NCBI GenBank assembly: GCA_033875315.1 | Contig: JANRJG010000038.1 | Location: forward strand, 1 to 64,000 | Reading direction: 5' to 3' | Source of the DNA: Candidatus Methylacidiphilales bacterium | Lineage (GTDB): Bacteria; Verrucomicrobiota; Verrucomicrobiia; Methylacidiphilales; CAZTYG01 | Length of the DNA stretch: 64,000 nucleotides | Shown: one piece after another, positions 61,971-64,000 of the stretch | Position numbering within the stretch: the first letter of the stretch is position 1 | Layout: each line of letters starts with the position of its first letter | Position numbers and translations under genes: made by a program | Notes under the pieces: model-generated | The model's input: the letters and a program-made list of their open reading frames with translations, nothing else | What the model was told of the DNA's origin: nothing | Databases searched by the model: none

Positions 61971-63446
61971 TTAGGATCCACTGCTTGAGTCAGCAATGAG
62001 GTTACGAACGGCATGAAGCGCTCCTGAAGCCGGGCCCAGATAACCCTCACGAAGATACTCGTCAACCAGCGGCAGTAGTTCGTAACGCAGGCGGTCTCGT
62101 AGCACTACATCATCGCTTGCAATGAAATAAGAGTGCCCTGGCATCAGCGCAAGTGCATCGTCGGGGGCAAACTCGAGAAACACATCGCACAATGCCTCAA
62201 ACAGTTTCAGACCCATGTCGGTGCTAGTGGACTTTACGACCTCGCGATCGGGCATCATCGTGATGAAAGCGAACCTTCTGCGAATGGCGAGGTCCATGCG
62301 TGCGACACTGCGATCCGCAGTGTTCATTGTGGCGAGGACAAACAGATTATTAGGTAGGCCGAATTCGTGCGCGCCGTCGATTTCATGGGGCAATCTTACC
62401 ACCCGGGCCTCTTCCTGATGTCCGGCTTCAAAGAGATAGATTGCCTCACCGAGAACACGCCCGAGATCTGCGCGGTTGATCTCGTCGATTACAAGGAGAG
62501 CGTCGCTTTCACCTGCTTTTTTCGCAGCCTCCATTAAGTGGCCAGCGCGCGTTTGGAATCGCAATGCTGCGTTGGCAACGTCGGGAGACAAGCCGGCGAC
62601 AAAATCTTCGTATGTCGTCGAGGGGTGAAATTGGGTAATGACGCCGTTGTCAGCGAAGGCCTCTTTGAGGATCTGTTTCGCGATTCGCGACTTACCAGTT
62701 CCAGGCGGGCCTTCAAGAACAACAAAACGACGGGATTTTAGCAGACGAGCAATCTCATCCTTTGACGGAGTCGCCAGCCATGCGCAGTGAAGGCTTGCAA
62801 TGAACGATTGATATTCATCTTCAGCTGCCTTCAGAACCTCCCAACCTCGCTCATATGCGTAAAGATCCACGAAGGCCTGCACTACGCGCTTTGCGAGTTC
62901 GGGGTTGTCCTTTGGCACCTCCGCCAAGCAGTAGAGCTCATTGCCGTATCTATCGAAAACCGACTTCCAAGCGGGCAACATGTCACTTACGACCTTTGGA
63001 ACGGGCATGCCCATTGTCGCTGGGTCCTGTCGTGCCCACGCGGTAACACCGAGGCTAACCAAGTGCTTCCGAAGACTCTCAATTCGACGGCGATGGCCGG
63101 GGCGTGTCAAAACACCTTCGTCTGGACTAAGGCCCTGCGTTCCTATCCCGAAGTCAATCAAACATCCCTCTGGGCGTGGAAACCAGACCAAACTCGTTCC
63201 TCCGTACGGACCGCTTGGTGGGTTTTCCGGATTTATAAAACCTGCATAGGCCACGTGCTCGGACTCAGCGCCATTTTTACCATACGCATTACGGATGAAT
63301 GGTGGACGTTCTTGGTCAAGATGTGATGCGGAGCGTTTGTGGAAACGAGTACCGAAGAGGCCTTTCATGGCCTCGCCGATGGCTTCGCTTTTTGTGTCTG
63401 AGCCCGCAGCTATCGCGTCTGCAAGGATTTGAAGTTGGTCGCTCAT
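61971..63446 (-). CDS. mcrB: McrB-like GTPase/AAA+ motor subunit
   Basis: Residues about 240-420 form the McrB-type AAA+ domain: Walker A GPPGTGKS (246-253), Walker B LLVIDEINRAD (317-327), and the McrB hallmark MNTADRS (374-380), whose Asn-Thr-Ala-Asp element is linked to GTP use. AIRRRFAF follows. The N-terminal 200 residues (PYGGTSLVWFPRPEGCLIDF and on) are not the DUF3578 or other specificity domain I can name, so which modified base is recognised is open. It is the first gene of the mcrBC operon. The upstream 140 bp are AT-rich. Confidence 0.88.
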   Translation of the reverse strand: MSDQLQILADAIAAGSDTKSEAIGEAMKGLFGTRFHKRSASHLDQERPPFIRNAYGKNGAESEHVAYAGFINPENPPSGPYGGTSLVWFPRPEGCLIDFGIGTQGLSPDEGVLTRPGHRRRIESLRKHLVSLGVTAWARQDPATMGMPVPKVVSDMLPAWKSVFDRYGNELYCLAEVPKDNPELAKRVVQAFVDLYAYERGWEVLKAAEDEYQSFIASLHCAWLATPSKDEIARLLKSRRFVVLEGPPGTGKSRIAKQILKEAFADNGVITQFHPSTTYEDFVAGLSPDVANAALRFQTRAGHLMEAAKKAGESDALLVIDEINRADLGRVLGEAIYLFEAGHQEEARVVRLPHEIDGAHEFGLPNNLFVLATMNTADRSVARMDLAIRRRFAFITMMPDREVVKSTSTDMGLKLFEALCDVFLEFAPDDALALMPGHSYFIASDDVVLRDRLRYELLPLVDEYLREGYLGPASGALHAVRNLIADSSSGS

Positions 63447-63586
63447 TTTGATTTCATGTTGGTTAATTCACCAATGATAAACAGGGGTCACCACTTGATT
63501 TATGACATTATTAAACCATTAGTTCATTCCAAAGTTTGATTCCATTGGGTTGGAAATCTCTTCATTTTGGTTCTATCTTACTTTCC
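63447..63586. promoter_or_regulatory. AT-rich upstream region of mcrBC
   Basis: This gap between vapC and mcrB is visibly richer in A and T than the rest of the window (for example GACATTATTAAACCATTAG). It is the only place from which the mcrBC transcript can start unless read-through comes from vapC, which is also on the minus strand. Specific -35/-10 boxes could not be assigned with confidence. Confidence 0.4.
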
Positions 63587-63991
63587 TCACTTGCCAATCC
63601 AGACAATCTTGACCTGCTTTTCGAGTGCTGCAAATTTTTTGTCGCCTGTCACAAGTCCCGCTTTTTTCTGTTTTGCCAGGGCTGCGGCAAAGGCATCGGC
63701 GAGACTCAGGCGGTTTTCAACTTTGAATGATGCGGCCGTATCGGCCAGGTCCCGTGATGTGGGAATAAACTCGATGGGCAGGGTTTCCAGCGATGCCGCT
63801 ACCTGATCCCAGGCATGCTCCCCGCTTTTCCGCCTAGTGATGTATTGCACTTCGGCATAGTTCACCTCGGACATCATCACGTTGGAACCGCGGCCTCCCG
63901 CTTTTTCCAAAATGGCCTGAACGGTATCCGCTCCTGGTTCGTTACGCAGATAAGCCAAGAGGGCATAGCTATCGAAAACCTGACCAGCCAT
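63587..63991 (-). CDS. vapC: PIN-domain ribonuclease toxin, VapC-like
   Basis: The 134-residue protein has the PIN-domain acidic residues in order: GQVFDSYALLAYL (Asp7), MMSEVNYAEV (Glu), SLADAFAAALA (Asp) and GLVTGDKKFAAL (Asp). It is predicted to be a Mg-dependent ribonuclease toxin of a type II toxin-antitoxin pair. The partner antitoxin would normally lie just upstream, which here is beyond the window end, since only 9 bases remain after the start codon. It is directly upstream of mcrBC in a defence-like neighbourhood. Confidence 0.9.
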   Translation of the reverse strand: MAGQVFDSYALLAYLRNEPGADTVQAILEKAGGRGSNVMMSEVNYAEVQYITRRKSGEHAWDQVAASLETLPIEFIPTSRDLADTAASFKVENRLSLADAFAAALAKQKKAGLVTGDKKFAALEKQVKIVWIGK

Positions 63992-64000
63992 CTTACTTGT

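Overview
The window is high-GC chromosomal DNA from a Gram-negative-type bacterium. It carries an outer-membrane porin, a TolC-family channel, PEP/exosortase-type CAAX-protease chemistry, a DUF4388-FHA protein, a Cys-containing Rrf2 regulator beside sulfate transport genes, and intergenic repeat families of CTTTGCG, GTTTCAG and GTGATGAAG type. Together these suggest a Verrucomicrobiota-like organism (Opitutae or a neighbouring class). This is inference from gene content and repeat style: no rRNA gene or other marker settles it.

Layout. 0.2-8.4 kb is central carbon metabolism: monomeric isocitrate dehydrogenase, phosphoglucose isomerase, a YbgC-type thioesterase, a PPK2 polyphosphate kinase, and divergently pgl-zwf of the oxidative pentose-phosphate branch. 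8.4-16.7 kb holds comEC-thiD, a CAAX-type membrane protease, a glycosyltransferase, and an AraC regulator divergent from a GH4 glycosidase with a C-terminal sugar-binding extension. 16.7-23.7 kb is the F1Fo ATP synthase operon (atpBEFHAGDC, minus strand), interrupted between atpA and atpG by a GxxExxY gene bounded by inverted repeats. 23.8-31.1 kb has a CHASE2 protein, obg, a TolC channel, an RskA-C-like protein, a VanZ-like protein and ligA. 31.1-36.1 kb is a surface-polysaccharide-looking patch: LysM protein, two paralogous GYF-like double-module proteins, a sulfotransferase, a GT2 glycosyltransferase and a polytopic membrane protein. 36.5-43.3 kb has ilvN-ilvC, carbonic anhydrase, two metabolic enzymes, mnmA and an M23 peptidase. 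43.4-51.5 kb is a sulfate-uptake operon (yezD-like gene, OprP-type porin, sbp, an M14-type hydrolase, cysT, cysW, cysA) preceded by an Rrf2 regulator and three inverted repeats. 51.6-58.6 kb has an FHA protein, a hybrid kinase/response regulator pair, a DUF4230 protein, dnaB and a SET-domain protein. From 58.6 kb to the end is an accessory, repeat-rich region: a DUF3309 miniprotein, a pseudogene with two frameshifts, a fossil of a type I restriction hsdR gene, an intact McrC/McrB pair and a VapC toxin at the window edge.

The least explained signals are non-coding. (i) A 30-nt element of three CTTnGCGnn nonamers ending in GGTAAA lies 5-9 nt upstream of three start codons, and in inverted orientation frames the GxxExxY insertion. 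(ii) Four copies of an imperfect palindrome of about 55-80 nt (ACTCGTT...AACGAGT) lie mostly at gene 3' ends, two of them between convergent genes. (iii) A 170-bp composite palindrome has a half copy elsewhere. (iv) A GTTTCAG heptamer family occurs at intergenic sites and once, in frame, inside a hydrolase gene. Coding oddities include a KDPG-aldolase-like protein without the Schiff-base lysine and a ComEC whose metallo-beta-lactamase motif is lost. No rRNA, tRNA or CRISPR array was recognised.
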